64,000 nucleotides of DNA from Pomacea canaliculata (lineage: Eukaryota; Mollusca; Gastropoda; Architaenioglossa; Ampullariidae). Made by a program: the position numbers and the translations under genes. The stretch is taken from positions 28,618,392 to 28,682,391 of the forward strand of contig NC_037596.1 in NCBI RefSeq assembly GCF_003073045.1, read 5' to 3'. How positions within the stretch are numbered: position 1 is the first letter of the stretch; the number at the start of each line of letters is the position of its first letter. The notes under the pieces are model-generated. The model searched no databases and was not told where the DNA came from. It saw nothing but the letters and a program-made list of their open reading frames with translations. This document shows, in pieces, positions 45,842 to 59,633 of the stretch.

Positions 45842-48800
45842 AGCCGGACAGCTGACAGCCCGTTCTAGTTAACGGACCGGGTGGGCGGGTCGTCTAAGAT
45901 TTTGTACAATGAGAATGGACACAGTGTGTGATGACAGTTTGAAAATCCTGACGCAACGGTAGCCTGCAGAATGCTTGTTTTCGCCAGGGTAATATATTTT
46001 ATTTGAATTATTGGATTAATTAGTTCTTAATTATAATAAGAGTGCAAGGCTTTTCCGGTTTATACCCTGTAATTTGTTTAATGGAGAAACAAATACTATA
46101 GAAAATTTTATGCTGGTTACTAACTTGATCAATATTCCCTCATCTCTCCTCTCTCTCTTCGGTGGTAGAAAGAATTTTAGCATGATGGTGCGTTGGTTGA
46201 ATTGACCCAGCTGTCCAGAAGGGTACTTGACCTAGGGTGTGATGGCATCTTTAAGACAACACGAACGATTAGGACACATACCCTCCCTACATCTTCCTAC
46301 GACCTTAAAATGATTAGGGAGAATTTACACTTTCCTTAGCTTTCTCATTTTTTGCGGCCAATATAGGCTCAGAAACGTTTTTTGTTTTAAACAAAACCTA
46401 AGTGGCTAACTTCTTCACAATTACACTTTATGGCGATAGTAAGGACACGTAACAATTAAAGTTAAGCTTGATAAAGCTTGGATTTTTTTAAATCAAAGAC
46501 TGGTACTTTACGTATCTTATCGGTGGTCGACGACTTGATGGCCAGAAGAACTTAAATGGTTTTAACTGCTCCTTTCATTGCTAGACGGTTTTTAACTTCG
46601 CCCACAAATAATTGAGGTCCCCGGCCTTTTCAAGCAAACGCATCCTTCCATGTGTCTACTACTATGGTTTCGGATGACCACTTTTAAATTATTAAATAAA
46701 TAGAACCTTCCACCAATTCTCGATATACGACCCATTCAGTGGATGGCCAAATAAGCTGTAAATTTTTCATCTACAATATTTTAAGTGAAGACCATGACAC
46801 CATCTTCTTAAGGTAGAACATACGATGACCAAAAATGTTATTAAATGACAGTCAAGTTATTTTAATTTTATTTTAGTAAGGCATCACCTCATAGGTGACA
46901 TGTCTTTAGAATTTCTCTACTCAATAGGAGCAAATTCCATGTATCAGCTGCGCATTATGTCGAGATTAATAAAGTATATCACAGCGCAAGCGCTAACATA
47001 AACGATAATTTTACACTGTGCAGAAAAGAGAACATGAATAGCATTGTGGTTTTTGTGTTTTTGTTTGTTTGTTAAGGAGAGAGAGAGAATTAATCTGTAT
47101 ATAAAGTTAGAGATAGGACAAAGGGTTAATCAGTGCGTGATTTCCTTCTAAGCTACTTTATTAAAAGACCTTTTTTTCCTGCATACACACAAGTGCAATC
47201 CTATGTGACCTCCAAGCACCTATTGGGCGGGGGTCGAGGCGTATTTTACTTGACGAAGTTAAATGCGGGAAGAGACAAGGTTAGAACAATGTTCTCATCA
47301 CAGGGTTTTTACCAGCACGACTGTTCAAATGTCGAGGACATCGGCATTATTTGCAATAAACGTAAGAATGATTTTTTAAAAATAAATTTAAATTTATTGC
47401 TGTGCCCATTGCTTAACCATATACATAAAACCGACAAAAAAGGCCATTATTTAGCGAAAATTTGTAACTAAAGCAAGGTCAGTTAGAAAAAAAAATCCAC
47501 CATCGATAAAGGAATATTTTTAGAAGAAGCAAGTGGTCAGAGATGCATATGAATGTGTTTATTCATCCTTGTACGGATCTTACTGGAGGCTCCCGGCAAC
47601 CTTTCAGAAAGATGTGTAAGTTTATGAAAAAAGCAGACCAACTTGCACAGAAAAAAGCAATTTTTTTTTTACACAAAGTCAAAAGAAAACTTCTTTTTTT
47701 CTAAGGAAAAAATAATTTTAGTAACTAAACCCAGTACCAATTTACTGAACTAATAAAAACGAATACAAAAAACAAGCAAAAGAACATGTGTGATTATGTG
47801 TGACAAAGATACAATTGAAAGAATTATGAGTTTTTTTCCCCAATGACATTCATCGTAACACAAGTCAAAACGTTATAAAATTTTTTATGATTCAGTATAT
47901 TTTAACATGAAAAACATCTAAGAAATGTACATTATGACATGCTATAGCAAGCAAACCTATCATTAATTTAAAAAAGATATTTTGTTAAAAGTATTATCTT
48001 TCGATTGAAAGTTTTTAAACACTAAACTACTTATTTTAACATTTTAATAGCTGGTCAGCTGTCAGTACGCCTTAGTAAACGGAAGACATGTGCAGGTCGA
48101 CTTGAGGTCTTGTGCGCTCTACAAAGAGAATGTATCGAATAGTGGTTATAACAGCTTGACGAATTAAATTTGAAAATGTGAACCAAGCACAGGTGGTTTC
48201 AAGAATGTTGGGCTACAAACAGGTGTTGAGGTTCTCACATTGAAATACATTTTCCTTACGAATACTTAATTTTGTATGTGCACTTTATTATATAGATAAC
48301 TCATATACAGTAAGACGCTCTGCTAAGCTAAATTCTTTGGTCCCAGGACCCCTTCTTCAATTATTCTAAGTAGGGCCCTAGTTCTTCTCGCCAAATTGAA
48401 TGGGACCATTGACAGACGATAAATTGAAGGGTCCCCGAACTTTTAATGCGTTTGCCGTTACGCAAATTTTTTGCGTAAAACAGAAGCCCTGCTCTATATA
48501 AACAATAAGAATTCAATAATTTAAATGCCATTCAGTTTACAATCTTGACTCTGTTGTTCGTAAAGGAACTTTTTAGCAAAAAGGTATACTTGTTAGATTA
48601 TAGGAGTTAGTTTAAGAAAAGGAATAATTGTATCCAGCGAAGAATCCCAATGTCATTCTGAATGGTGGCAATACGTGTTCGCCCTATTGTATTTCAATAG
48701 TAATTGCCTATATTGGTAAAACTGATGCCAATCCATTAATGTGCACATTTTATGTGTGTTTCTTATTTCTTTCTAAAAAGCTACAGTATTTTATGTCTAT

Positions 48801-48984
48801 AAAAAGCCCTGGCCGATATATATTGCTGTGACCTCTGTGATTTATGGTGTGGGTCAAGGCCGTATTTTACTCGACGACGTGAACTGTCGGGGAACGGAAA
48901 CAAGCTTGGACCAATGTGCTCACAGAGGGTTTTATGTTCACAACTGCGCACATAGCGAGGACATCGGCATCGTGTGCAATATCT
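45842..48984 (+). pseudogene. S2, front part: noisy SRCR2 and SRCR3 exons of the second SRCR-Ig receptor
   Basis: Four SRCR half-domain exons matching S1 are visible: about 45844-45987 (GQLTARL...GWAGR), about 47193-47371, about 48051-48224 and 48807-48984. The first three carry numerous small insertions and losses relative to S1, and so do the introns between them; the fourth is 178 bases instead of 173. The density falls with distance from the gap and is low after about 48800, which points to assembly quality rather than decay. The signal peptide and SRCR1 would lie in the gap. Confidence 0.72.
48308..48493 (-). repeat. Short dispersed repeat in an S2 intron (minus orientation)
   Basis: Reverse-complemented, this stretch (containing GCATTAAAAGTTC, GACCCTTCAATTT and TTTGGCGA) matches the insert at 56245-56376. 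The corresponding S1 intron (25481-25833) lacks it, so it arrived after S1 and S2 split, or was lost from S1. Ends are approximate and no clear terminal repeats are seen. The class is unknown (SINE fragment or MITE). Confidence 0.7.
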
Positions 48985-49617
48985 GTAAGGATATAGCTTA
49001 AATATGTGTTGTATGTGACTGAATTTCATTCTCATTTCTTTTTTATTTTCATAGAGAAATGAAATCTCACCCGGTAGTACATCTAATTTTAGCTTTACCT
49101 ACTTATAACACGTCTTTAATAAATAGTGACAGAAGTTAAGGTTGATAAAAATGAAGGAAAATAAAATTTAAAGAAATAAGTGATATGTCAGGGGTAAGGA
49201 AGGAACACATAGTAGATGAGAGACTATAAGACCTGAAGATCGACTTAAAAGTGCAAAGTAAACATTACTCCGAATATCGCTTTTGTCTTAGAGATTTTAA
49301 TTGATGAGAAATTGTCGCTTCATGTTTGAAAGAGCACGATTGCATTGTTAGTCGTCTAATAGCTATATCAAGTCATGTGTGTAATATCGTACAACTACTT
49401 GTATATTAATTAAATGTCGTAAGCTAGATTAAACCTATTAAAATACGTTATCCCCATATATATGCTCAAGTCTTCCTTGTCTGCTTTAATTTATTTAAAG
49501 GCTTAATTACCCTATAGAAAAAATACACTTTGGATGACAGGTATTGTCAGACTTTACATATTTTATATTTTATTGTTTCTTTTTAACAAAAAATCTAAAA
49601 ATCTTTTTCTTAAACAG

Positions 49618-52600
49618 CTGGAAAGCTTGAAGCTCGATTAGTAGGTGGAAGTCAGTCGGCGGGACGCCTTGAAATTCTGTACAATGGAACATGGAATACA
49701 GTTTGTGACAATGGCTTCCGAAACGTTGACGCACAGGTTGCTTGCAGGATGCTTGGCTTTGGAAGGTTTAAAACTCGTTTATACCATTTCATGTGTTATT
49801 GTTTTGTCGTTATTTGTTTTAATACAAGATTTTAATTTAACTCTTACCGAAACCTTAATTTACAAAATAGGTATTTAAAAGATTAAATAATAGTGATGTA
49901 CCAAGTTAACAACACGCCAGCATCTGAAAGTTATTATAGTTGCTTTCAGACAGAATAACCAATGAAACTATTGTAAAAATTATTAAGATTAAATTACGTT
50001 TTTCAAAAAACAAAATTGAACCGTAATAAAATCTTTGCATACCAACCGTCTAATCATGGGCTCTAGTTTTCATCAACGCATACACAAGGGATGAAACCCA
50101 ATGACAAGATTTAAAAAAAATGTTTTGATACATAAGAACATGAACAAAATTGGTGGGATTTGTTGTACATATGTTTGTGTGTGGTATTGATATGTTTTTA
50201 ACTCTCATGCCTATCTAGCTATCGTCTACATACATTTTAAATCCACCGTGTGCAATTAGTCTAATTATTTGTTGCATTGCGTTATCTCTTGCAGCTCAGG
50301 TGCTGTGGCTGTGGCCTCTGACACCTTCGGACCGGGTCAAGGCCGTATTTTACTTGACGATGTTAACTGTCTTGGAACCGAAACAGCTTGGAACAATGCT
50401 ACCATGGCGGCTTTTTTCACCACGACTGTACACATAATGAAGACATCGGAATCAGCTGTGAGACCCGTAAGAATTTTTTTAAAGCAGGAGTTTAGACTTA
50501 TTGTTATCTCCCATACTCACGATTTGCATAGCCCCATTTTCAGATAAATTTACCACAAAGTTTAAATTTTGAGAATTGTCACAGACAGAAGGATAAAAAC
50601 TAAGAAGTGATACAAAGATGCCGAAATTTGTAATTCTCGCATCCCACGAGAAAAAGAATTGACTATTGCACATACACGCACACAAAGATACACACAAAAA
50701 TATTGACACCAATTAGGGTTGTCTCACATAATGAAAACTTTAATGTTAGTGTGGCGAACCATCCAACTTAAAATTGAGTGTAAAAAAAGCAAAGTAACAT
50801 AAATGTAAAACTTTTTAAAACTGAATTCTAGTGGACATGCTTTTGTCCAATTTACTATAGTTGGTATGTTACAATGTCTTTTTAAAGATTGGTTGTAAGG
50901 TTACCTATGGAAACTTAGTAGAGGGAAGGTCAGGAAATAAAGTGTACAGCTTTTGGGAACTAACAATTTATTTTTGCTGCTATTTACTGACAATGTATAA
51001 CATCAGTTCTCTACCATTATTTATTGTTCTCGCGGTCTATAGAGATCCTGTACTTACCCCGAAGCACGCTTAGTGAGCGGAAGGAGTTTGGAGGGGCGTT
51101 TTGGAAATTTATGTACAAGTGGAGAATGGAGCACAGTGTGTGGTGATCAATTTGGAACAGAAGAAGCCCAAGTGACCTGCAGGATGCTTGGCTATCGCAG
51201 GTAATCTGTGTAACCCTTAAATTTTACATAACGGTTAAAAACACTATTACAAGGAGATTTGGGTTTAATGATGTTAATCTCCAGTGCTTAGGTGTAAATT
51301 ATACAACGAATTTTAAATGAATAAAAAACTATTTTTGAATTGTGTGACAATATTTTGTTCATTAGTCGCCAAACAATGTAAGTTTAAAATAAATGCACTT
51401 ACATAAAAGTGGCATGTCAAGGTAATGTAGCTGATATAGTTGACCTTTTTTGTAAACTTGTATAATTAATAAACAATAAGGTGTAAATATAATAGTAAGC
51501 TCAAAAAGAAACTAAGACATTTTTCAAGTATCACTTTTATCTTGACATAAAGTCTATTAGCCACTAGTAACTAGGCCTCTTTGTCCGCCTTCCGACGATC
51601 TGAGACAAACATGCTTACCTGTCGAGTGAGCCTAATGCTTTCGACAAAATAAAAACAGCAACATAATGATATTGACAGTTCTTAATTTTACACCCATAAT
51701 GCCTACATATTTAGTCATATTAATTGTATTCTACTTGCTTTTACTTGCACATTTAGAAAAATGATGCAAAAGTATATTGACAAAAAGTTGCAATCAAAGG
51801 TTCTTGGTTACCAGAATTTTTGACAAATATTGTTAAGATACTTTCTACTGTATCTGTAACAGTTCAAAAGCAGTATCAGCTAGCTCCTCTGTGTATGGAG
51901 CAGGCCAAGGAAGTATCATACTCGACGATCTAAACTGCCGGGGTACAGAGGACAATCTAATACAATGCTCCCATGCTGGACTTTACAGACACAACTGCCA
52001 ACACAGCAAGGACATAGGTGTCATGTGTATCAACAGTGAGTTGTGTCTCCAACTTTCTTGTGACAGTAAAAACGTGGTATAATTATGGAGTTGCTAGTAG
52101 AGGTTTTATGTTTCAAAATGTGATCATGTTTGTCGTTCATCCTATTTCTCAATGCATCCTCTATTCTCGAAACATAGCAATCTCATCCATAATACGTTCA
52201 TGTGAACTTTTCCTAAGATGCTTCATGGGTACGATTAACGGGAACATGGCGCACCAGCCTACTCATGGGTCGCCCCGACATTCTGATTAATGGCGAATGG
52301 AGCATGTTGTGTGACATCAGCGTGACAACGGCAGCAGTTATTTGCAGACATCTCGGCTATCCATCGTGAGATATTTTAATATGTCAATCATTTTTAGCCT
52401 CAAGTTAGCAAGTAAAAAAATAGTATAAATTACTCGTTAAGCCCCTACCAGCAAAAGAAAGAAAATTTTTAAAATGCATACAAATTAAAGTTGTATGTTA
52501 TTTCCTTCACGAAATTTATAACCATACACTGTAGCAGTTAAAATATGATGAGCTAAAAAGTTCTTAGTTTAGACGTAGTTCAGGTAACAGACATTTACAC

Positions 52601-55600
52601 TATCGTAATTATGTATTCAAATCAGATATGACCTGAAAGGTGTTGGTGATAAAATGTCCTCTCATTATGGAAAGCGAAAGATGAGAGGTTGTAGTACACG
52701 ATGCAACAGAACACTAAGTTCATGATCACAACTTATACCAATCTCTCTCTCTCTCTGCATATATATATATATGAATCGGCATATTTAGTAAAAAAAAAAG
52801 ATCCTGCATTTTGTTACACTTACTACTAGAACGGTAGCAAAGGTTGTTGATGCTTCGACATTTGGACCTCTGCAAGGCCGATTCCTTAACGCCGTATTAA
52901 ACTGCGTTGGTAATGAGACAAACATCTTTAGCTGCTTGACTTACGTCTATGGCTACATCAACAACTGTCCTACACGGCAAGGTGTTGGTGTCATCTGCAG
53001 TAACAGTAAGACATTATTTCTTGAAGCATCTTTTTATCTTCAATTTTTCTTTTACATTCAAAACATATTTTTTAACAGATTCTTAGAATTTCCTTCACAA
53101 AATATCTACAATTGTGAAGAAATTCATATGCATTATCTAAAAGTAAAAAAGTAAAACCTTCAGATATGGATATCTCTTTTATGATCAATTTACAGTAGTT
53201 GACAACCAGCATATATATAATATATCCACACACGCAAGCATACACCAATACCAATCGTCAGCATCATAATACAGACATCGTTTCCAACAAACAAAGAATT
53301 AAAGATGTATGACTTTCTTTGTGTTACAGCAAACCATTTCCTTTACATTGTAATAGCAGCTAATTCAGCAGCCAATAGTTATCCCCTAATAGAAGGAACA
53401 AGTATAATTCTGAAGTGCGAGGGAACCGAACGTGATCAGATGATAACAAACTTCACCTGGCCAGAGACTGCAGGTGGCCGTCCTTTCGGGGAATACCTGA
53501 CCTTTGACAACGTGACGAGAGAACATAATGGAAGACAGGTGCAATGTGAAGGCAGCTATCTCTCCAGTGGAGTCAGACATTCTACAGTCAGTGAAATCCT
53601 AGTGTTGCAGGCTTACTGTAAGTTTGTGTCGTGATTGTTGCTAGAAAGCTTTTTTTCTTATAATTCTAGTATGCATGATGAATTGAAGTCAGTCATTATA
53701 ACGTGACTAATGTTCCTAAAAAATGTTAATACGCTACATCCCAATGTAAATTTAATTTGTTAGTATGCTTTGTGACAATAATAGGTAAAGGATCAACGAT
53801 ATATTTGGTATATTATCCTTTGTTTCAGATCATCCTTTCATCAGCGTAACATTTCATGATAATGAATGTGAACCTGTCAACGGCTTTCCAAATCACTGCG
53901 CGATTACCGAGGGACACAATTTTACACTCCGATGTGAAGCTGACAGCAACCCTCCTCCTGCTTCCATCACGTGGTCTGGAAAAGTTAGCAGCAGTACCAA
54001 ACATATGTCGATCGTATCAGCCAACAGATCACAACACGGTGGAGAATACATGTACTGTTGTCACACAGTCTGGTACTAATGACACACGTCTTCCTCTGAC
54101 ATCGTCGCATCGACTCACTGTCGTCATCAAATGTAATAGAATATTTTAAACTGTTATTGAGTACCAGTTCAATAAATCTTATTAATAAAATTTCATAATC
54201 ATCTTTTTATCAAATATTAGTGTTTTTTTGATAAAATGGGGTTTTTACATTCTTTCTTTTTTTAATTTTGTTACTCTAGACCCATCGACTGTGCTGAGGT
54301 TTCGGTTCAATGGCGAGGACAACAAGACAGTCATTGTTGCTGAGAACTCCAGAGTGGACTTATTGTGTCAGGCTGACGGAAGACCCACACCTCAGATGTC
54401 ACTTGTTAGCATCAAAGACAACAACCTCGTGTTGAACTCAACGTCTCCAGGTGACATACAGGTGATGGAAAGCACAGAAGAACTAAGCTACACAATGAAT
54501 CAAATTCAGTGTCAACACGCGGGGGATTACAGGTGTGAAGTGAACAACGGTATTGGACATGACAGTCATACTGTAAAACTTCTTGTCTTGTGTAAGTCTG
54601 TATTTCTTTTATTCTTTCTTTCTGTTCTTATAAAATTTCGCATAAAAACATGTTTTAAATAATACAGTGCTATTGGCGATGACATAACAAGCTAACAAAC
54701 AATGTTTTTCATCTCATAATTGTCAAAATTTACATCATCAACCTTATACATTGTATCATTGGATCGTTTGATGCATTCCATTTGTATGTGATTATACTGA
54801 AATACAATTTTAAAACTGTTTTTTGGTATCGTGTGTAGGTGCTCCGAGAAGAAATGAGTCTCAAGAGCAGGTTCATTTGCTGGATGTCGGAATTCCTGAT
54901 GCTTCGCTCACACTTGAAATGACTGCGTACCCAACACCTTACGTAGCGGATGTAATGTACCTTGGAGAGGTTTCAAATGACAGAAGCAAGGGCGTTACGG
55001 TTGAGAACACGTTAAATGTCACGTGCCATGCCAGCACCAGTTCACCTTCCCTTGTTACCTGTTATGTCTCTATAGTCAATCTGACACAGGTTACTGAAGG
55101 CTTTTATACGATTGTCTTCAAGAACAGCATTGGAGAGTTGGACATTATGATTAAAATAGGGCGAGAAGGTGAGACAACGCACGACAGTCTTTTTCAAAAT
55201 AGATTTTGTGATTGTCTTTGATATGTATATAATTTCCCAAAACGGTTGATGTTTTGCACATTTAATTTGATGTACATGTCTCCAAAACTATAAAATAAAG
55301 TTTATACCAAATATAAAGTCATGTTATGTTTCGACAAAACCTCCTTTCTTTCACACTACTTATAATTCTTTTATATATAGTTGACTGTTTAACGAAAACA
55401 ACATGTGGTAACTCAGTGACAGGGACCAAGGATCAAACATCTTCCCTTCCAGTAGGAGCAATCGCTGGTGGAAGTGGTGCTGCAGTAGTCGTTGTTCTGG
55501 CTATCATCGTCGTTGCTGTTGTAACTCGGCGTTATAAACTAAGAGGTATGCAAATTATTGACTCATATTCTTTGCTTTGAGTGCATTTGTCAAATTTGCT

Positions 55601-56237
55601 TGAATGCCAGCTTTAAAGGGTAAAAATGTTATTTAAAGTACAAAATAACGAGAAGTAAAACTATTCTAGAATTATATACCTAATAAAATGCTTGCTGACA
55701 GAAAATATACTTTTTTCTCTGGATAAAACGAATTCTTTGTTAGTTACAGTACTTTTATATCATTAACGATGCCCTACTTTTTACAGAGCCCGACAGTCTT
55801 TATGACAGTCCGGACACAAGGCAACATTGCGAGTCTCACTACGGACCTTCAATGAAGAGAGGAATGACTAATGAGGTGTTTACAATGAGCGATGCAGTTA
55901 GCACTGAGCCTGGTGAGTATCCACTGGATACACATTTGTTTAAATCATTTTCTGTCGTTTGCAGATTAATGCGATAAATGTTTAACCTTAAAGAATCATA
56001 TCCCTAAAGGATGTTTATAAGGCATAAAAAAATTAAAACAAACTTTTTTAATTCCTTGCGTATTTTCTTTGGACATCTTTCTTTTAGCTAAGTTACTGAA
56101 TTATGTTGACTGAGGTAAAATATATATTAATCTCAATAACTAGCTTCGAATTAAAATGTTTAAATCGTAAATACATGCTTCTGTTTTACATACATTCAAT
56201 TATGGTTTCAGAAAGAGCTGGATGTTGGAATATATGA
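49618..56237 (+). CDS. S2, rear part: SRCR4-6, four Ig-like domains, transmembrane helix and tail
   Basis: Exons: 49618-49765, 50295-50466, 51043-51200, 51863-52035, 52218-52365, 52830-53005, 53330-53617, 53829-54132, 54280-54591, 54839-55168, 55381-55545, 55787-55912 and 56212-56237. Most match S1 in length or differ by multiples of three. Exceptions: the second SRCR4 exon is one base short after GGAACCGAAAC; the first SRCR5 exon is seven bases long; the Ig2 exon lacks two bases at the conserved second Cys (YMCTV in S1). As read, S2 is therefore not translatable throughout; sequencing error or a young pseudogene are both possible. SRCR4 has CDNGF where S1 has CDDGF. The role would be as for S1. 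Confidence 0.78.
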
Positions 56238-56244
56238 AAATGTG

Positions 56245-56376
56245 ACAGGGCACGCAAAAAATGCGTACAGTACGCATTAAAAGTTCAGAGACCCTTCAAT
56301 TTTCGTCATGAAATTTGGCGAAGAACAGGGACCGCTTAAATCTGAAGAAAGGGTGGACCCCAAATTTAAGCCTTAG
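56245..56376 (+). repeat. Short dispersed repeat in the S2 3' UTR (plus orientation)
   Basis: A 132-bp insert sits between GAAAATGTG and GACTTTGTC, which are adjacent in S1 (32835-32850). It matches the intron insert at 48308-48493 in opposite orientation. It lies just after the S2 stop codon and ahead of the region where S1 has its poly-A signals; S2 keeps only ATAAATAAC there. Confidence 0.75.
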
Positions 56377-57290
56377 GACTTTGTCTATAAATAACAGAAT
56401 CTAAAGCGCCTAAAAAGATTTTTTTAAGATAAACCTTTGACTGTCTGCACCTGAAAATTGTTGAGCTTTATTGTCGATAACAACAGTTGATTTCTGGACT
56501 GAGTCAAAAGAAAAAAAATTAGCAGGAGTCAATTTCTTATAATAAGGTTTATAAAATTAAAGTTAAAAATACAATATTAACAGTTGATATCCTTTTTAAC
56601 TTACTTCTCATTCTTACTATAGCTAAGTAAGGCTAATAAGAAGCACACAAACTTACCTGGATTTATTTATCTTTATTTAAAATTTTTTATATTAAAGAAA
56701 CAATACGGAATAACAACAGTATCTACCAGTTTTAAATGTGTCTTCGATTAATCCTGCCTAGACCTTGACAACTTTGGCGAAACCCCAAACTACGAATAAC
56801 ATTTCTATTTTATATTTGTTGATACATATGGTTACTGATTGGCTGAAAGGATTCTTAACTGATTCTTCTGAAAAAAAGCCTTGTAGCACACTTTGCATTC
56901 ATCTTTCAGAGTAAAATGTTTCCGGAAACAATACTAAAATGAATAAATCAAGGACGTTTATACCAATGGTAGATACGTATAAGTATGTAACTAATATGTC
57001 ATTTTATATTTGCCACTACATGTATTTGAATTTGAAACTTAATAAAGAAAATAAGCAATTGAGTCTTTTAAATGTTTTAAAGTGTTCTTGCTGCAGTCTC
57101 AGGAGCACGTGAGATATTTTAAGAGAATACTTACAATAAATTGCACATGGCACCAGTCACTAGACAATTTAATACTCACCTTGGTGGACAACACGTCCCC
57201 AGCCGCATCTTGCGATAGCGATATAGCTTTTGCATAAAACAAAAAAAGAAGTAATATACTTTTAGGCTAAATAGGCGTTTCAAAGGATTC
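56377..57290. repeat. 3' flank of S2
   Basis: This matches the S1 flank (32840-33740) almost base for base apart from small length changes. No gene seen. Confidence 0.65.
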
Positions 57291-58761
57291 TTTGCATCGG
57301 GTCTAAGATCTCTTCTTTCGCCTAGGCACTCCAACCCCTATCTTTTACGAAGGCAATGAACGATTGATTCCCGATCAAAGGCCATCCGGAAACTGCTTTA
57401 AAATACACAATTAAGACAATGGCGATTACATTCATGTTGCCTCAATGTATTAAGGTTACTGTAGCTCAGCCACTTTTAAAGTCTGGTGTTCGAATACATT
57501 TTGCTTCTGTGCACTGTAAGAAAGAATCATTATGTGCAGAAATAAATGACACTCGTGTTAGCCCTCCTGTCTCGTTAACGACCTTTCCGAATTAGTAAGC
57601 CCGTAAATCAACCGACAGAAATCAGATTGTGTCTTTTCAAAGAAAAACTGATGCAAGTGTTTTAGATTAAAACAAAATAATATAACTGTTAAAACAGACA
57701 GTACTGTAATAAACATCCACATGCACGCGCACACACACACATCGCATGGTAGAACCTCAGGTACTCTTACTTGACCTCCTCTCCGGTGACAGTCCTTCCC
57801 TTGCACCGTGTTAATAAGTACATCCTTGTTAGCAGTTAATTTCTGCGAAATCCAATATTCAGCGAAGGTCACAGAAAGTGGTAAGCCAATGGAACATGCC
57901 TTTTTTTCCCTAAACATAAAGTGAGTTTAAAGCCTGCAAGTGTTCTTTACACCTGTAGCAGTAGTATTAAAGTGGGGACAAAATGGTCTGAGGGCAAAGA
58001 AACACGAATAGTGTCCAAGGGGTTTGAACACCGTTTAATAATCTTTGGAAATACATGTATAATAAAAACACTGACCAGTAAGAAGAATAATTTTTAATTA
58101 AAATTAGAAAAAATAAATAAACTGCATTTTATTTGTAATGACCTGACATATTAAAAACGCATTTTATTTAAACATGTGGTCTAAATAAACCGTAGAATGT
58201 ACCTGATGTTATGCAACGGCTTTTGATCTTCTAAGGGAAGAAACTGTTGGTACATGCACGAACATGTTCTATTGAAGACTGCCTCCCTTTGAAAGCTGCA
58301 AAATGTCAACCGATTAGATGTAAAATAATTCTTTTGATTGTTGCGGCCCTCTGCTCCTCGAGGAGTAAGAATGACTAAACTAATGCTTTTAATGATTAAT
58401 GATTAATGACTGATGATCATCATGATGATGATGGTGATGGTGATGATGGTGGTGATGATGATGATGATGTATTTTTTGTGCTTTTAAAAAAGGTATTGTT
58501 CTTCCTCAAAGATTTTAAAGTTAGCGCTAAAAGAAATCAATTTAAACATGCGTTTTATTATTATAATAATAATTATATTTTTTATTATTATTATATGATA
58601 TGCATTACTGGCTAAACATACTGGTATTGTGCGTAGCTTTAAATGCATCAGTATATTTTTACTTCCGTAAACAAACCAATTTAAAAGTAGAGAGAATTCG
58701 TGGAAAATGTAAAGTACGTTCTTGAAACGAGGACCAAGTGAATAGCCTGGTACCATGAACC
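57291..58761. repeat. Patchwork insert absent from the S1 flank
   Basis: In S1 the sequences matching 57290 and 58762 adjoin near 33745. Here they are separated by about 1.47 kb: an unknown part (57300-57600), a third copy of the shared intergenic segment (57600-58050, with the minus-strand open stretch 57558-57917), and unmatched AT-rich sequence with a GAT microsatellite. I see no coding exon. Confidence 0.6.
58410..58470. repeat. Microsatellite (GAT/GGT)n
   Basis: An imperfect run of GAT with GGT interruptions, followed at 58556-58597 by an ATT-rich tract. Confidence 0.9.
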
Positions 58762-59395
58762 ATTATACACCACTGAAAATATTTAAGGGTCAAGTTTTGA
58801 CTCTGACCCTTGTTGAACATTGGGATTGAAGTGTTATGACAGTGTTGTGTACATCAATCGGATAGAGACAAAACATTAGTTTCTTTAACTTTACCAGAAT
58901 GCTTTATTCTGTAGTTACATGAAGGAAATTTTGTAAGTATAGACATTTAAAATAACCATTCAAGATTCGTTTGACACTCGTTAATTGGAATAAGCACACA
59001 TCAAATCGTTTGACGAAAATCTAGGTAATCATCCAAGCAGAATTATAAGAAAATAGTTTTATAAATAGAGATATAGATAATTCGTGGAACTAGAAAAAAA
59101 TTACTGCTAGTTTCAGAGGCTGACTTCAATGCTGACATTAAACTTTAAGCGACAGAGAAATCCCTTTGCGGAAAGAAGTTAACATGTTACAAAAAAATAT
59201 TCAGACGATATAAACAAGCATAAAGTTCTAAACAAACATGCATTTTATTCCTCATACACATGAATTCAAAACTTATTAATCTATAAGCGTATAGGATTAA
59301 AATATCCGCATTGCCAAAAGAAGCTTTGATATGTATAAGGACAGTCATTCATTATAATTTTATAATGTCTACCACAGCAAGCTAATGTCTTTCAG
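58762..59395. other. 5' flank of copy D
   Basis: The first 180 bases match the S1 flank (33750-33925); the rest is unmatched AT-rich DNA. The promoter of copy D should be here, but no clear motif is seen. Confidence 0.45.
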
Positions 59396-59633
59396 GTTTT
59401 TTTAACGAGAATTTTGCTTTGTTTGGATTTTCATACAAACGCTACCACTAAGTTGTTTGTTAACCACATCATGATTGGCTATGATTCTACAGCCATTGTT
59501 ACTTTGAGGAAGTACTTGAAAAAACTGTTTTCGAATTCGCAACCTGACTGGTTTTTGAATCTGTCGTCTAACTTCATCGCTGTTGTCCGTCGTAGAGACA
59601 TTTCTGTGTTGCGGTTACAGCCTCAACCACATC

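Noticed and set aside
57440-57490. tRNA-like A-box and B-box strings (TAGCTCAGCCA and GTTCGAATAC)
   Set aside because: No cloverleaf stems can be drawn and no SINE tail follows; probably chance or a tiny SINE relic.
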